From the NCBI RefSeq assembly GCF_017591425.1, contig NW_024466459.1:7440001-7504000 (forward strand): a stretch of DNA of 64,000 nucleotides, read 5' to 3'. The position numbers and the translations under genes were made by a program. The stretch comes from Ochotona curzoniae. Its lineage: Eukaryota > Chordata > Mammalia > Lagomorpha > Ochotonidae. Within the stretch, counting starts at the first letter, position 1. Every line of letters begins with the position of its first letter. Below are positions 1 through 11,206 of the stretch, piece by piece. The notes under the pieces were generated by a model. The model was not told where the DNA came from and did not search any database. It saw only the letters and a list, made by a program, of their open reading frames with translations.

Positions 1-122
1 CAAGGCTTTGGGCCGTCCTCGACTGCTTTCCCAGGCCACAGGCAGGGAGCTGGATGGGAAGTGGAACAGCTGGGATGTGAACTAGAGGAGGATTATCTCA
101 CTGAGCCACCACATCAGGGCCC
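1..122 (-). mobile_element. CSINE, cut by the window's left edge
   Basis: The reverse complement of a CSINE middle and head is seen: AAGGCTTTGGGCCGTCCTCG through a terminal CAGGGCCC. Part of the head has diverged. Confidence 0.8.
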
Positions 123-125
123 AAG

Positions 126-405
126 GCAAGGCTTAGCTCCTCTTTCCAATCCAGCTTCCAGGTTCCTGCTAATGGACCCTTGCCGGCCAGGGTGACGGTG
201 CTTCAAGTATCCCTGCCCCCACGTGGGAGACCAAGATGGAGTTCCAGACCCCTGGCTCCAGTCCAGCCTGGCCTTTAGAAGTGCTAGCATATGGAAGAGT
301 CCCTCTCTCACCCACGTGCTCGCTCTGCCTCTCTCTCACTCACTCTTTCTCTTGCTCTCATTCTCACTCTCACTTTTGCTCTTTCAGATGAGTAAAACTA
401 AACTT
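126..405 (+). mobile_element. Old CSINE fragment
   Basis: The middle and 3' body are recognisable from CTCTTTCCAATCCAGC and CACGTGGGAGACC. The element ends in a CT-rich run and a degraded tail. The tRNA-like head is missing. Confidence 0.7.
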
Positions 406-737
406 ATGAAAAGAAATAGTCATATGAAAAAAATGGCATACATAACATGAGCACACACCCTCTCCCTGCAAGCAGGGGCATAGGATAAACAGGAAAATGG
501 ACAGGGTGACGTCAGCCAGACACAGAACGACACCTCCTCCAAGTTCCCTCCATCTCACTAACGGACATAAATGTGCCGGTGGAGAGAGAAGGGAGACATC
601 CTCGGAGTGCAGGGTGAGGTTCAAGATCGATACCAGGAGGAGCTGCCAGATTGTCTCCTGAGCTGGGCACAACCCTCATGGGTACTGGTGAGAAATGATC
701 AAAGCTTACGCTCCTAAAACACATACTTCCCTACACG

Positions 738-960
738 CACCTAGCACTTCAGTAACCAGATTGTCGGTGGCCTCGGAGAGATGAACAGATAAACCCACGT
801 GGTACGTGTGTGTACACAATGGGCTATTGTTCAGCCGTCCGCGAACATGACATTCTCACACACCGTGCAGCCTGGAGCACTGCAGCAAAGCTGCCCTTCA
901 CGGACTCTGTTCACGTCACACATGTTGCACAACTGAAACTTACACCCATTCCACAGCAGC
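738..960 (+). mobile_element. L1 3'-region fragment, old
   Basis: The sequence matches the well-known L1 ORF2/3'-UTR motif around 'gataaac..tggta..tacacaatggg.tattgttcagcc', heavily diverged. There is no intact frame. Confidence 0.55.
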
Positions 961-2062
961 TTTCTCACTCCTCTCCTGCCCCGCTCCATCTCTATGAATG
1001 CAACTCCTCTAACTGTCCTGTAGGCCCAGATGCCCAGGAACCAGTCACTCCAGGCTGTGTACTCCCAGCAGACAAGCTGGCTCTGAAACTCCCCAAGGAG
1101 GGAGGGGACAGAGGGGACAGAGCAGCGTGGGAGGCAGGGGCCTAAACACTGAAATCGCCCCCTCAGAGCTGCCTCTAACACGACAGCACCTGCCCTGCCA
1201 ACTTTCTAGACGTGGTTGCATGTCCAGAGACATCTCAGGACGTGTTGAAACAGATCTTCAGTCCCTTCCCCGTGGGCCATTCTTACGGTTTCTATAGTTA
1301 CAGGGCTAAACAACACGAGGACTGTGCCTCCGTCCCACGGATGGCACTCAGCCTGCAGACTGAAGGAACTCAGGACTACAGGAGAGTTTCAGCATACAGA
1401 CATGCGTGTGGGTCATGCAGGGGTGCGGTGTGTGAGAGGGGTGTGGAGTCACCGGGTGGGCCACAGGGGTGCAGAGCAGTGTAGGCTGGTATGCAGGGGG
1501 CGTGTGAGTGAGTGAGGGTGCTATGGATGAGTGGCTTCATGGAAAATGCATGGGGGTCCACAAGGGAACAGGACAGTGTGTCTATTTGTCTACTCATTCC
1601 AAGGCAGAGGGAGTAAAAAGTCCGGGAGGTGGGATCAAAGAGGAAGAGAACTGATCTCCCTTCCTCACCTCACCAACCAACAAACTGAACTCAAGGGGAA
1701 GGCAGCTACCTCTGAAACTTCCATGTTCGTTCAGCCATGCATAGGACCACCCACATTTGCAAGAAACCAGGTGAAAAGCAGACATCCGGCAATGGGGCAA
1801 AAGAAGGCAGGCCAGCAGGCTTAGCATTCTTTTTCCCTCCTGGCCAAGTTGTCAGTCATCAATGGAGACAGCATCACACATACACCTCCCTGCAGTGAGC
1901 AGACACCTGTTCTACCAGCCCAGCAGGGAGATGTGGGGCCCACGTAAGCGGCCAGCCAACAACCTCAGCCCAGCCCCCAGCCCGGAGGTGTGGCCAGGAG
2001 CATTAGAGTGCCTGCCCCATGAAGTCCCCACAATGTTCTAGAACTGGAGTGAGGCAACTCAC

Positions 2063-2170
2063 CTGTCCACTAGAGAACACGAACACAAGAGCTGACCCTG
2101 CCGCCGTCATCCCCCAGGTGAAGAAGGTGCCCAGCAAGGCCTGGAACACGGGGTTGTGGCCGTGGAGCAT
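2063..2170 (-). CDS. SLC39A11: SLC39A11 (ZIP11) first coding exon, 36 codons (partial gene)
   Basis: This exon encodes the amino terminus of ZIP11, a ZIP-family (SLC39) metal-ion transporter that moves zinc into the cytosol across internal membranes. Thirty-six codons run from the ATG at 2170 to a Gln codon at 2063. They read MLHGHNPVFQALL, then GTFFTWGMTAAG, then SALVFVFSSGQ, nearly identical to my memory of the mammalian ZIP11 N-terminus and forming most of the first membrane segment. Immediately after comes a consensus donor (CAG/GTGAGTTG; intron starts at 2062). Upstream, a pyrimidine tract and CCCACAG acceptor end at 2182, leaving 11 nt of 5' UTR in the exon. The frame stays open into both introns, but the splice sites define the true limits. 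The intron after the exon is phase 0. All later exons, including the catalytic His-rich transmembrane segments, lie beyond the left edge. Confidence 0.93.
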
Positions 2171-2181
2171 GCTGGGTACAG
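2171..2181 (-). other. SLC39A11: SLC39A11 exon 2, 5' UTR part
   Basis: Eleven noncoding nucleotides lie between the splice acceptor (AG at 2183-2182 on the minus strand, preceded by a C/T-rich run) and the ATG at 2170. The start codon sits in a moderate context, with C at -3. The short leader implies that the rest of the 5' UTR comes from an upstream exon. Confidence 0.8.
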
Positions 2182-3679
2182 CTGTGGGCAGAGGAGAGAG
2201 AGGGTCAGCTGCCAAGGGTCTCTCTCAGCAGCTCAGCTCACACATGTCCTCCATCCAAACGCGCCTGCCTGAGCTGGCCTCCATCCTCAGCCGACCTCCG
2301 TCTGGCTTGGCGGCACGCACCATCTTACCTCACCACGCCAGCATGCCACCATGGTCAAGCACACAAGCTGGACCTCTCTGGTGCAGACTCCTGAGGCTTT
2401 GAAAAACATCTAACTCTAAAAAGACGCCTGGAGAGACAGCACGGGGGGCGGGGAGAACCCATGCAAGGGGCTGCAAGATGGAACAGTCATGCCAAAGAGA
2501 AGACGCACAGATTGGCAGCGGGGAAGGAGTGCAGCCTAGGTGAAGGTGCCTGCCAGGCTTCGCTGCGTACTCTGCCTCTTCTACACGCCTCCCACCCCAC
2601 CCCACTCCGTCCTTCACACCCAGACTCCTCGAACAACAGGCGGGTCCCTCTTCAAACCTTTCTATCACACATCCCATCACACTTGCAGCAGCTCCTGGCT
2701 GGCCAAAGGGTAAGCCCCACCAACTGACCTCAATTCTTCCACTGAGTCTTCAAGTCACTGCCTCCCTTGTGCCTGCCCTGTCCGGGCACTGAGTTCTCCA
2801 CCTCCCACAATGCCCAGACGGTCCCTCCTAGAACACTTTCCTTCTGACTCTCCAGGCGCCAGGGCCCTGTGGTCCACCAGACGCCAGCTTCAGGAGGCTG
2901 GCTTTCCTGATCCCCCCAGACCCCAGCTGATTGCACACCTTTGGGGTTCTCTGTGTGCGGCTTCACCTTCTGCATCCTTTAAAGCCCTAGCTGCCTGAGT
3001 CAGGGCCAGCACGTTTTCCCATTCGGCAGCCCTGAAAACCAGGGCACCTGAGAAAATATTTACTAGATTGAAAAAAAACCTGCTTACCTGGACTGGGCCA
3101 TCAGCAAGGACCAACCAACAAGTCCAGGAATGGTATTTTTCCCAGCCAAGGCAGAACATGGAAGTGAGACCATCGCCCACCCACCAGGACAAGAAAGTGA
3201 AGTGCCATTCCTCCATGTGGGCCCAGAAAATTTCTTCCAGCCTTCAACACATTTAAAGTTCTAGCTCTGGAGTGACAGGGCACCTGGTGTCTCCCTGTGG
3301 AAATTTACAAGGCACAGAAACCCATGTGGTAAAAAGCACAGTGGGGCACAGACCCTGGGGCTCAGCACCTGGCCTCAAAGGGCTCATTCAGCTCACTGTA
3401 GGCCTGGCAGCACCCGCGGGACAGACACTACCCCTCTGGGCTCACAGGCCTGCCAGGCCTCGGTGCGCAGGAGCCAACAGCCCTAGACCTGCAGATCAAG
3501 ATGCTGCCCCCATTTCCCCCGAAGGAAATTACTGCAGCAGATGTTATGCCAAGGGACTCAGCAACATAACTAAGTTCAAATGTGAGAAACACTGCTGGCC
3601 CATACAAACACAGGTGAGCCCCCAGTAAGCCCAAATGAGCCCTGGCCCATCCTTGGGTCAGAACACCAGAGATGGGGGG

Positions 3680-3976
3680 GGGTGAGCGTTATGGTACAGT
3701 ATGTTAAGCCACTATCGGCATCCCATGGGAGCATGAGCTCAAGTCCCAGCTGCTCCCCTTCCAATCCAACTCCCAACCAATGTATCCAGGAAAGGAGCAG
3801 AAGATGGCCCAGATACTTGGGCCCCTGCCACCTGTGTGGGAGACCCACATACAGATCAGATTCCTGGCTTTGGCCTGATCCACCCCCAGCCATTGCAGCC
3901 ATTTGGCCAGTAAACCAAATGGAAGATTCATTCTCTCTCTCAACTTGCCATCCAAATACAGTTAACAGAAATTTAA
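3680..3976 (+). mobile_element. Old CSINE
   Basis: The head is diverged, the body has AGAAGATGGCCCAGATACTT, and the tail ends in CAAATACAG. Another CSINE follows directly. Confidence 0.8.
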
Positions 3977-3980
3977 GAAG

Positions 3981-4261
3981 GCTGGCACTGTGGCATAGCA
4001 CGTAAAGCTGCCACCTGCAGTGTGGGTATCTCATACAGGCAGCAATTCAAGTCCCAGTTTCTCCACTTTGGACCAAGTTCCCTGATAACATGGCTGGAAA
4101 AGCAACAGAAAGTGCCCCCTGTATCCACATGGAAGACCCAGAAATAAGCTCCTGGCTTTGGTCTGGTTTGTCATTGCAGCCATGAAGAGTGAATTAGCAG
4201 ACGGGGTATCCCTCACGCTCTGTCTTTCAAATAAATAAATCTTTTTAAACATTTTAAAAAG
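3981..4261 (+). mobile_element. Old CSINE
   Basis: The element starts GCTGGCACTGTGGCATAGC, close to the older rabbit-like head type, and ends in AAATAAATAAATC plus an A/T tail. It abuts the previous copy. Confidence 0.85.
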
Positions 4262-4599
4262 AACATCCGACATAACTATGGATTGATTCAGACTGGTTCC
4301 CATCACCTAACAGGATTCAGATGGTGACTAATTCAATGAAAATGAAAACATTTCTGGGGGGGAAAATCACCCTTTACGTCGATCCTACTGTTCGGTCCCC
4401 CAGCAAGGAGTGGTTTGTGTTTGTTTTTAAACCAGGACATCGAGATCATTACAACAATCACCTGCAAACAGACATCCCACCTGGCTGTTATTGTCAAGTC
4501 AGGCTGTCACAAAAGACTTTGCAGTATTTGAATGTGTCTTTTGACAACTACAGCTGACAGCAAACATCTTCCATTCACCACAAAGTCAACGTGAACGTG

Positions 4600-4960
4600 G
4601 AGTTGGTAGGCTGGGGCAACAAGTAGTTAGTGGGACAGGAAGTGCGTCACACCCATCCAGAAATGTTTGAAATGCTGAATCACCCTGTCCTTGTGTCTGC
4701 ACAGAAGGTCAGCACCTGCCATGAGGAGCACCCTGTGTCACTAGGAACTGTCGCCCTCTCCCATCCCCCACGCCTAAAATGTATAAAAGCCCAGTGCTGT
4801 ATACCCTGGGCTGCCATTTCCGTACACAGTCACCCTGCCATGCGAAGTGGTCCCAGGCCATCTCCCACCAGAAACAGTCCATCAGACCCTCTCCCCCAAG
4901 TAATAAAACCATTTGCCTTGAACTGTCTCTCTTACTCCCAGTCGCCTTCAAACCTAACAC
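4600..4960 (+). mobile_element. Possible solo LTR, boundaries uncertain
   Basis: A TATAAAAGCCC box (about 4780) is followed 110-130 bp later by AATAAAACC (about 4903) and a CTGTCTCTCTTACTC stretch, the U3-R-U5 order of a retroviral LTR. Neither end gives a convincing target duplication. Confidence 0.35.
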
Positions 4961-5107
4961 TCCCCACTAATACCTGAGATGAATGCCATGGAGCAAGAGT
5001 AAGGCCACCATCCTTCCTACCCCAAGAAGAGCAGCACGTATGTGCACTGCAAGACCAGCACCCCTGCCAGGAGGTACTCCCATTACTGCTTTAAATCTCC
5101 ACTCCTC

Positions 5108-5420
5108 AGGGGCACCCGTGACACCAGCAGCCCACGTGGACACGAGCTTGAGTTCCCAGCTGCTCCGCTTCCCATCCAGCTCCCTGCTCACGTGCCTTGG
5201 GAAGCAGTGGAAAATGGCCTGAGTTCTTGGGCTCCTGTACCCACTCCACCAGATGGAGTTCCAGACCCCAGCTTCAGCCTGGACCAGTGCTGGCCATCCA
5301 GGGAACAAACCAGCAGATGGAAGAGCTCTCTTCCCCTCTCCCTGCCCTCTCTCCCTCCTGTCCTCTGTAATTCTACATTCCAATTAGTTATTTTTTTATC
5401 TAAAAAAAAAATTAAATAAA
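5108..5420 (+). mobile_element. Old CSINE
   Basis: The body shows CCGCTTCCCATCCAGCTCC and a GCAGATGGAAGAGCTC 3' part. It ends in a long A-run and AATAAA. Confidence 0.8.
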
Positions 5421-6578
5421 GGTTCACTAATCGTAGGGTGGTCCAAGGACCAAGGGACGGTTAATTTCTTGGGAAGTAACTGGAAGTGCGGAACACCAAG
5501 TGCCACCTCAGGCTTGCTAAACCATCTTTGACGTGTTACCAAATACCACTTGTACTTCTTGTACACAGTCAAGTGTGGAAAGCACTGAACTAAAACTAGA
5601 ACATCCAGAGCTTAGCACAGTGAGGTCTCCTGCCCTGGGGGAAACTGACAAGCCAGGACAGGCAGAGTTCTGGGTTTTCTGGAAGGCCTGAGAGAACAGG
5701 TACTTCCTCTAGCAGGCAGACCTAGGACCAAGAGGGGGGGCCAGCCACAACACCTCCAAAAGCAGCTTACACAGAGGGGCCCAGATAGCTTGCGAGCTGG
5801 CTGGCACCATAAACCTTGATGGGTTAGCAGCCCAGAGCATCACCCCTCCCTGCAGCCCACCTGCCAGGATGCCCAGGCAGCACCACATTGGCATGGTCTA
5901 AGCCTACAGCAGACTACTATGGCCGTTTCCCAGATGCCTCAGACTGCTCTCCGTGGGGTTGGTTTGTTTGCTTTTCCCTCCCCCTTTTAAACCTGCTGCT
6001 CCACTTCCACGTGGCAGCTTCAAGATTCTGGAGAAGTAGATGTGGCACTGGGGCCGCCTGGGCGAAGCTGCACACGCTGGCATGCAGCGTGGGGGACCAC
6101 CAGGTCTGCACACACTTGACCGGCTGGTAAAGTTTCCTAACCACTCCCTGTTCACAGTGCTCAACCCAACTGATCTAGGAATGGGTTAAAGATGCAGGAC
6201 CACAGGCAGACCAGAGCAGGTGCCCAGCCAAGTTCAAGAATGAGTGGGAGGGGCCCCAGGAGCGGCTATCTCAGCTCCCAGGGTTCCCGGGACGCCCCCA
6301 CATCCACCGGGAGGTGATGAATGAAGGGGCTCCCAGCCGGCCTCCGGCTGTGAAAGGAACAACGTCACCGGCCTCCAGCTCACCCTGGAGAGGGGCAGAG
6401 CCGAGCTCCCGACAGTCGCCCCCGACCGCCCTGCCACCTGCCAACGCCCCAGACCCTGCTCACCCAGAGGAACCCCCTTCCCAAGCTCCAGGTAGCTGCC
6501 TTTCCAAACCCTAAGGGCCCCGGCCCCCGGGGCCTCCAGCCCAACCCCAGGCACCGAAGGAGACAAAAGCCGACTCAC
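5421..6578. other. No gene or clear repeat recognised
   Basis: This is the promoter-proximal part of the proposed SLC39A11 intron 1. GC content rises towards 6.5 kb. No splice-bounded open frame with family features was seen. Confidence 0.5.
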
Positions 6579-6850
6579 TAGGGTGCCCTGTCCAGCCCCC
6601 ACTCCACTTCCATCAGCCCTGGCCGCCGCTCGCAGGCCGGCTCCACGGCCGCTGTCACTTCCTGCTTCCCTCCCGGCACACGTGGCCCTCGGCCGCCCCG
6701 CCCGCCGTCGCCCGCGAATCCCGCCCGGAGAAGAAAATTCTCTGGTTCACAGCCTGCTTGCAGGCTCGGGAGCGGAGCCGGGCGGGCAGCCCCGAGGCCT
6801 GCGGCGCAGAACTGGGCGGTCCGCGGCGATGGGCGGGGAGAGAGCCACTC
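6579..6850 (-). other. SLC39A11: Probable SLC39A11 noncoding exon 1 within a CpG island
   Basis: About 270 bp rich in G+C and CpG (dense at 6620-6840) lies 4.4 kb upstream of the first coding exon on the same strand. A GTGAGT donor on the minus strand starts at 6578. Its -1 base is A rather than G, so it is not ideal. The exon's 5' limit cannot be read from sequence; I place it near 6850 because promoter-like motifs lie just beyond. The call rests on distance, strand and CpG content, not on a transcript. The island could instead serve a noncoding RNA or be bidirectional. Confidence 0.5.
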
Positions 6851-6940
6851 TGAAACCTGCTTGGTAACTGGTGTTTCTACGCCCTTGGCAGCTGGTTCCA
6901 AAGCAAGCCCTGAGCCGGCAGCCGGGGAAGCCATTGGGGG
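6650..6940 (-). promoter_or_regulatory. SLC39A11: Candidate SLC39A11 CpG-island promoter
   Basis: The sequence is TATA-less and CpG-rich. On the minus strand it has a CCAAT box (complement of ATTGG at 6933-6937), GC boxes near 6810-6840 (GGGCGG on the plus strand) and an ETS-type CAGGAAGTGAC near 6660. This combination is typical of housekeeping promoters and fits the wide expression known for ZIP11. The start site cannot be determined from sequence. Confidence 0.5.
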
Positions 6941-7207
6941 AGAGGGGACAGGGACACTAGGCGATATCTCCAGCGTCCATTATCTTAGGTGAGTGACCCT
7001 CAAACGGAAACTCCCATCAGAATCCCCTAGCAACTTCTCAAACGCAGGGCGCTGCACCCTGCCCCTCCCTCGCGGAAGTCCTGGCTGGCTCTGTCCTTCC
7101 CACCCTGGCCAAGATCTGTGGCTGCCAAGTGCTGTTTCTATGGGAGCCACCCTTTGAGAGCCGGTCAAGGGCGACGTGCCCCTCCCTGGGCCCTGTGAAA
7201 AGACCAG

Positions 7208-7425
7208 AGAGGGTAGGCTGCTAGATGTAGCCCCGAAATACCGGACAAGCAAATAAAAAAGAGGATGGGTGATGCCTGGTTAAATGGGAATTTCAAACAA
7301 GTTCTTTATAAGGACATCCTGTGCAAGATATCTGGACACACCTGTGCTAAAGATAGGGTCACTGGCCATCCACAATTCAAACCGAGCTGCGTGTCCTGTA
7401 TTGTATTTGGCAACTCTAGGCAGAA
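7208..7425. mobile_element. Palindromic DNA-transposon-like repeat
   Basis: It starts GCTGCTAGATGTAGC and ends with TGTCCTGTATTGTATTTGGC. The flanks read as imperfect inverted copies of a 'gttgccagatttagcaaata / ...cctgtattttat' family that is common in mammals. A second copy lies at 25135-25275. The family name is not certain. Confidence 0.45.
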
Positions 7426-7789
7426 AAAGAGTGCGTGGCCACAGTGACCACGGATCAAAGCACTCCCACAGAACAAGACTCATCTGCCCCGGGACACTGA
7501 CAGCCATTCCTGGGACTGTGACCTCCAACCCCCCCCCACCACCACCACCAAGGACTTCTGCAGGCCAGAAGACCAGGCCAGCAGGTGCAATGCCCCTCAC
7601 CTCACCTCACCCCTACTCTTCTGTCCCCTCAGAGCAAGATCTAGTAAGGCCAGAAGGCCTGTGAGAAAGCCATTACAGGACTCCCACTCTCCATTGCTTG
7701 GAATTTCCCTACCCCTAGGAAACTAGGAAATCCACAAATCTTGGTTCTAGGACTTCTGACCTCCAGAATTCTAAGATGATGAATCTTTT

Positions 7790-8118
7790 TCTTTTCTTTT
7801 TTATAAATGCATCTTTTGTTCCATCGAAAGGCAGAATGACAAAGAGAGAGAGAGGGAGAAAGATCTTCCATCTGCCCTTCCCATCTCCATTCCTCAAGTG
7901 GCTGCCAACAGCCAGGGCAGGGCTGTTGACTTCTGTCAGGCCTCTCGCATGGGCGGCAGGAGCCAAGACTGTGGGTCACCAGCTGCCGAGTCCGAGGCAC
8001 GTCAGCAGGAAGCAGGGGAGGAAGCAGAGCAGCTGGGACTCAAACCAGTCCCGGATATACGGTGCTGGCTTCACAAGCAATGGCTTGACCCACTTTAAGA
8101 CAATACCAGCCCACTTTT
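7790..8118 (-). mobile_element. CSINE, reverse orientation
   Basis: A T-rich 3' end is followed by AAAGGCAGAATGACAAAGAG and GA-rich sequence, and then by the inverted body ending near GACCCACTTTAAGAC. The older CSINE type. Confidence 0.8.
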
Positions 8119-9629
8119 CTTGTTTTAAGCTACTGGATTTGTTACCATTTGTCACAGCAGCCAGGGGACACTCACATAATTCCTTTTGCTTGGAAATAAG
8201 TAATTTTGCCAATGCTCTTCTCCAATTTCATTGACTACTCCAAATCTTCACCTACCACCATTACCATACAGGACCAACCACCTGGTGCACTGGGAGACTC
8301 CTTGCTCAAGGAGCAGTTGTGGGGATGAGGGTGGGGTGAGGGGATCATGATTAAAGTTGCTGAAACAGAAAGCCTTTTTCTGACCTCTGTACCTTTCCTC
8401 TGCCCACGTGCAGGCTCCATGGCTGATAAAAACCTAAGTCTAAAAATCAACTCATGAAGCATCTCGGGCCAGTGAGAGCAGAGCGTTAAAGCGAGCACAG
8501 ACCCTTCTGAGAGGCCCTGTGACCGTACAGGTCACACTCCTGCCCGTGAGGTCAGCTGTGCCCCTGGAGCTGCAGGGAAAAGGACCAGACGAAGGAAGCT
8601 GCCATGTGCGGCTGTAGGAACCAAGCCGACAATTCAGCAAAAACATACAGGGTGAATTTCTAACGTAGAAGGTTCTGCATGCAGAACCAGAGCTGGAGCA
8701 AGAAGTCTCAAGCAAGCCTGCAGAAGGGAGCCAGCAGCAACCCCAGCAGTCTGGAGAAAGGAGCCAGACACCCTGATGGGGGGAGGCTGGGCTTGGGGAA
8801 GGGAAGGTTCCACTTCGCCTGTGAGAGGGAGAGGTTAGGCAGGATGCAAGCTGGGGTGACTCCACACTCTGAACTCTGGGTCTCCAAGCACTCCACTCAA
8901 AACCATGGATGCTGGCTCAAAAAATATATATATTTTTAAGCCTGTGGAAACCTAAATTAATAAGTGTTTAATTTCATGCCTCTAGAATCTTGTTAATTGT
9001 CAACTTTGGAATTCATAAACATTTAATCACTCAAGAAGCAATTTGAGGGTTAGCTTTTCTCACTTTGAGAGAATTCCGACGAATGCACAATGACAGCCAA
9101 GAAAACACTACCAATCGAAAATTAAATAAGTTTGAAGCCAAATAATTTCAAAAGGAAAATTATAGGAGTCTCTCTGATTATTTCATGCTGAAAAGGTTCT
9201 TAACGTGGAACATGGGAGCCGGTCAGAGTGGCGCAGTGTGAAGTTACACTCGAGAAACACAGTCCTTCCGGGGCTTCTGCGTATCCTCACAGGCCTCGGG
9301 GAATGGAAAAGGATGGAAGGATCCAAGACACCGACTCCTCTCTCAGGACGGAGTCATCTCCTGCGGCTTCATGAAGCTCAGGGAGGGCCCACTGTAGGGG
9401 CGGGGTGGGCACGGGTGTCCCTTCCCAGGGACAGGGTGGGCTCTTGCTGCCACCACCACTCAGGAGACCAGAGCTCCAATCCTGGAGCCTGGTGAAGAAA
9501 GGACCCCACATGAGGGGCGTGAGAACTGCGCTCCTGGACTGCAGACAAGAGGTGGGAGTCCCTCCGTCCCTTGACCCCCATCAGGCCAGAACCACACATG
9601 AACATGGACATCTGAGAAGCCCTGGGCAG
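8119..9629. other. Intergenic; no gene recognised
   Basis: Unique-looking sequence. A low-GC island spans 8935-9200 (see findings). Short open frames here lack any conserved feature. Confidence 0.5.
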
Positions 9630-10450
9630 TGGGTGGAACAGTGACCTCCAAACGGAGGGCTCGAGTTCCAAACTCTGGTGCCTGTGAATGGAACCTGATT
9701 CCTTAGAAAGGTCTTTGCAGGGCCCAGCGCGATAGCATAGTGGCTAAAGTTCTTGCCTTGCACTCGACAGGATCCCATATAGTCCCCAGTTCTAATCCCA
9801 ATGACTCTGCTTCCCATCCAGCTCCCTGCTTGTGGCCTGGGAAAGCAGTTGAGGACAGCCCAAAGCCTAGGGACCCTGCACCCACATGGGAGACCCGGAA
9901 GAGCTTCTGGCTCCTGGCTTCAGATCAGCGCAGCACCAGCTGTTGCGGTCACTTGGGGAGTGAACCATCGGACGGAACATCTTCCTCTCTGTCTCTCCTC
10001 CTCTCCGTATATCTGACTTTCCAATACAAATAAATAAATCTTTAAAAAAAAGAAAGGTCTTTGCAGAAGTGATTAAGGATCCTGTGAGGAGATCATTGCG
10101 GGTTACCCACATGTGCCCTGAGTCCTAAGTCACATGATCCTTGTAAAAGAGGGAGGAAAGAAGACAGGGGACATGCAGCGGGAACGAGGAGGTCACATGA
10201 AAATGGAAGCAGATTATCAGGGCAATGGAGCCAAGGAATGCTTGGAATGCTTGGAGTGACCTAAAGCTGCAGGAGACAGGAATGCCCCCCCCAATCTTGG
10301 GTCCCCTTTGAGGAGGTATATGGCCCTGCTGACACGGATTCAGACTTCTGCGCTCCAGATCTGTGAGGGAATACATTTCTGCGGCATTAGGCCACCCAGT
10401 GGATGGCATTGTGCAGCATATTGCTACAGTAATCCTAGGAGATGAATACA
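9630..10450 (+). mobile_element. MLT1-like (ERVL-MaLR) LTR interrupted by a CSINE
   Basis: Two halves (9630-9720 and 10051-10450) match the mammal-wide LTR with 'ggtctttgcag', 'cctt.taaaag', 'atggccctgctgacac' and 'ccacccagt' landmarks. They are split by the CSINE at 9721-10050. The family name is from recalled consensus. Confidence 0.6.
9721..10050 (+). mobile_element. Young CSINE with 16-bp target duplication
   Basis: A full-length element from GGCCCAGCGCGATAGCATAG to AAATAAATCTTTAAAAAA. It is flanked by direct repeats AGAAAGGTCTTTGCAG at 9705-9720 and 10051-10066. It is inserted in an older MLT1-like LTR. Confidence 0.95.
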
Positions 10451-10545
10451 TCCATTCTCCAGCCATTTCCATCACTAGGAAGATGAGGACACCCCCAGGC
10501 AAGGCTTTACTCTAATGAATTTAAGGACTTCTTATGTAGCCTTGA

Positions 10546-10869
10546 TTTTTTTAAATATTTATCTATTTTTATTGGAAAGTCAGATATACAGAGAGAAGGA
10601 GAGACAGAAAGAAAGATCTTTCAGCTGCTGATTCACTCTCAAAGTGGCTGCAACAGCCAGAGCTAAGCTGATCTGAAGCCAGGAGCCTCCTACAGGTCTC
10701 CCACGCAGGTGCAGGGTCCCAAGGCTTTGGACTGTTCTTGACTGCTTTCCCAGGCCACAAGCAAGGAACTAGATGGGAAGTGGAGCTGCCGGGATATGAA
10801 CCAGCATCCATACAGGATCCTGGCACATGCAAGGCAAGGACTTTAGCCACTAGGCTACCATGCCAGGGG
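10546..10869 (-). mobile_element. CSINE, reverse orientation
   Basis: It begins with a T-rich tail and ATTGGAAAGTCAGATATACAG and ends at the inverted head CACTAGGCTACCATGCCAGG. Confidence 0.93.
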
Positions 10870-11171
10870 CGGTGGGTCAGATTGACAGAGAAAAGGAGAG
10901 ACAGAAAGAGATATCTCCCTTTAGCTGGTTCACTCACCAAATGGCTGAAATGACCAGAGCTGAGGCGATCTGAAGCCAGGAGCAAGCAGCTTCATTCTCG
11001 TCTTCCACACAGATGCAGGGTCTCAAGCCTTTGGCACATCCTCTACTGCTTTCCCAGGCCATAAGCAAGGAGCAGGAAGCGAAGAGGAGCAGCCGGGATA
11101 CAAACCAGTGCCCATGTGGGATCCTGGCACTTGCAGGATAAGGACTTAGCCATTGACCACAATGCCAAGAC
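10870..11171 (-). mobile_element. CSINE, reverse orientation, tail lost
   Basis: A second reverse copy abuts the first. It starts at GTCAGATTGACAGAG without the poly-T end, suggesting that one element inserted in, or recombined with, the tail of the other. Confidence 0.88.
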
Positions 11172-11206
11172 CTTTATCTTTGATTTTTAAGACACAGGGG
11201 GAAGGG

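Larger units (their letters stand above)
1..2062 (-). other. SLC39A11: SLC39A11 intron 2, 5' portion (runs off the left edge)
   Basis: The donor is at 2062-2061. The intron holds CSINE pieces at 1-122 and 126-405 and an L1 fragment at 738-960. From 413 to 737 and from 960 to 2062 I recognise nothing coding; a G/T-rich low-complexity patch lies at about 1390-1520. Confidence 0.8.
2182..6578 (-). other. SLC39A11: Probable SLC39A11 intron 1
   Basis: The acceptor end at 2182 is well supported; the donor end at 6578 is tentative. Contents are two adjacent old CSINEs (3680-4261), a possible LTR (about 4600-4960) and a third CSINE (5108-5420). The stretches 2182-3679, 4262-4600 and 5421-6578 hold no recognisable gene or repeat. 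Confidence 0.5.

Noticed and set aside
9721..10050. tRNA gene (Pol III A/B-box-like head of CSINEs)
   Set aside because: The tRNA resemblance belongs to the SINE promoter; the head does not fold into a complete tRNA with an acceptor stem and is repeated throughout the window.
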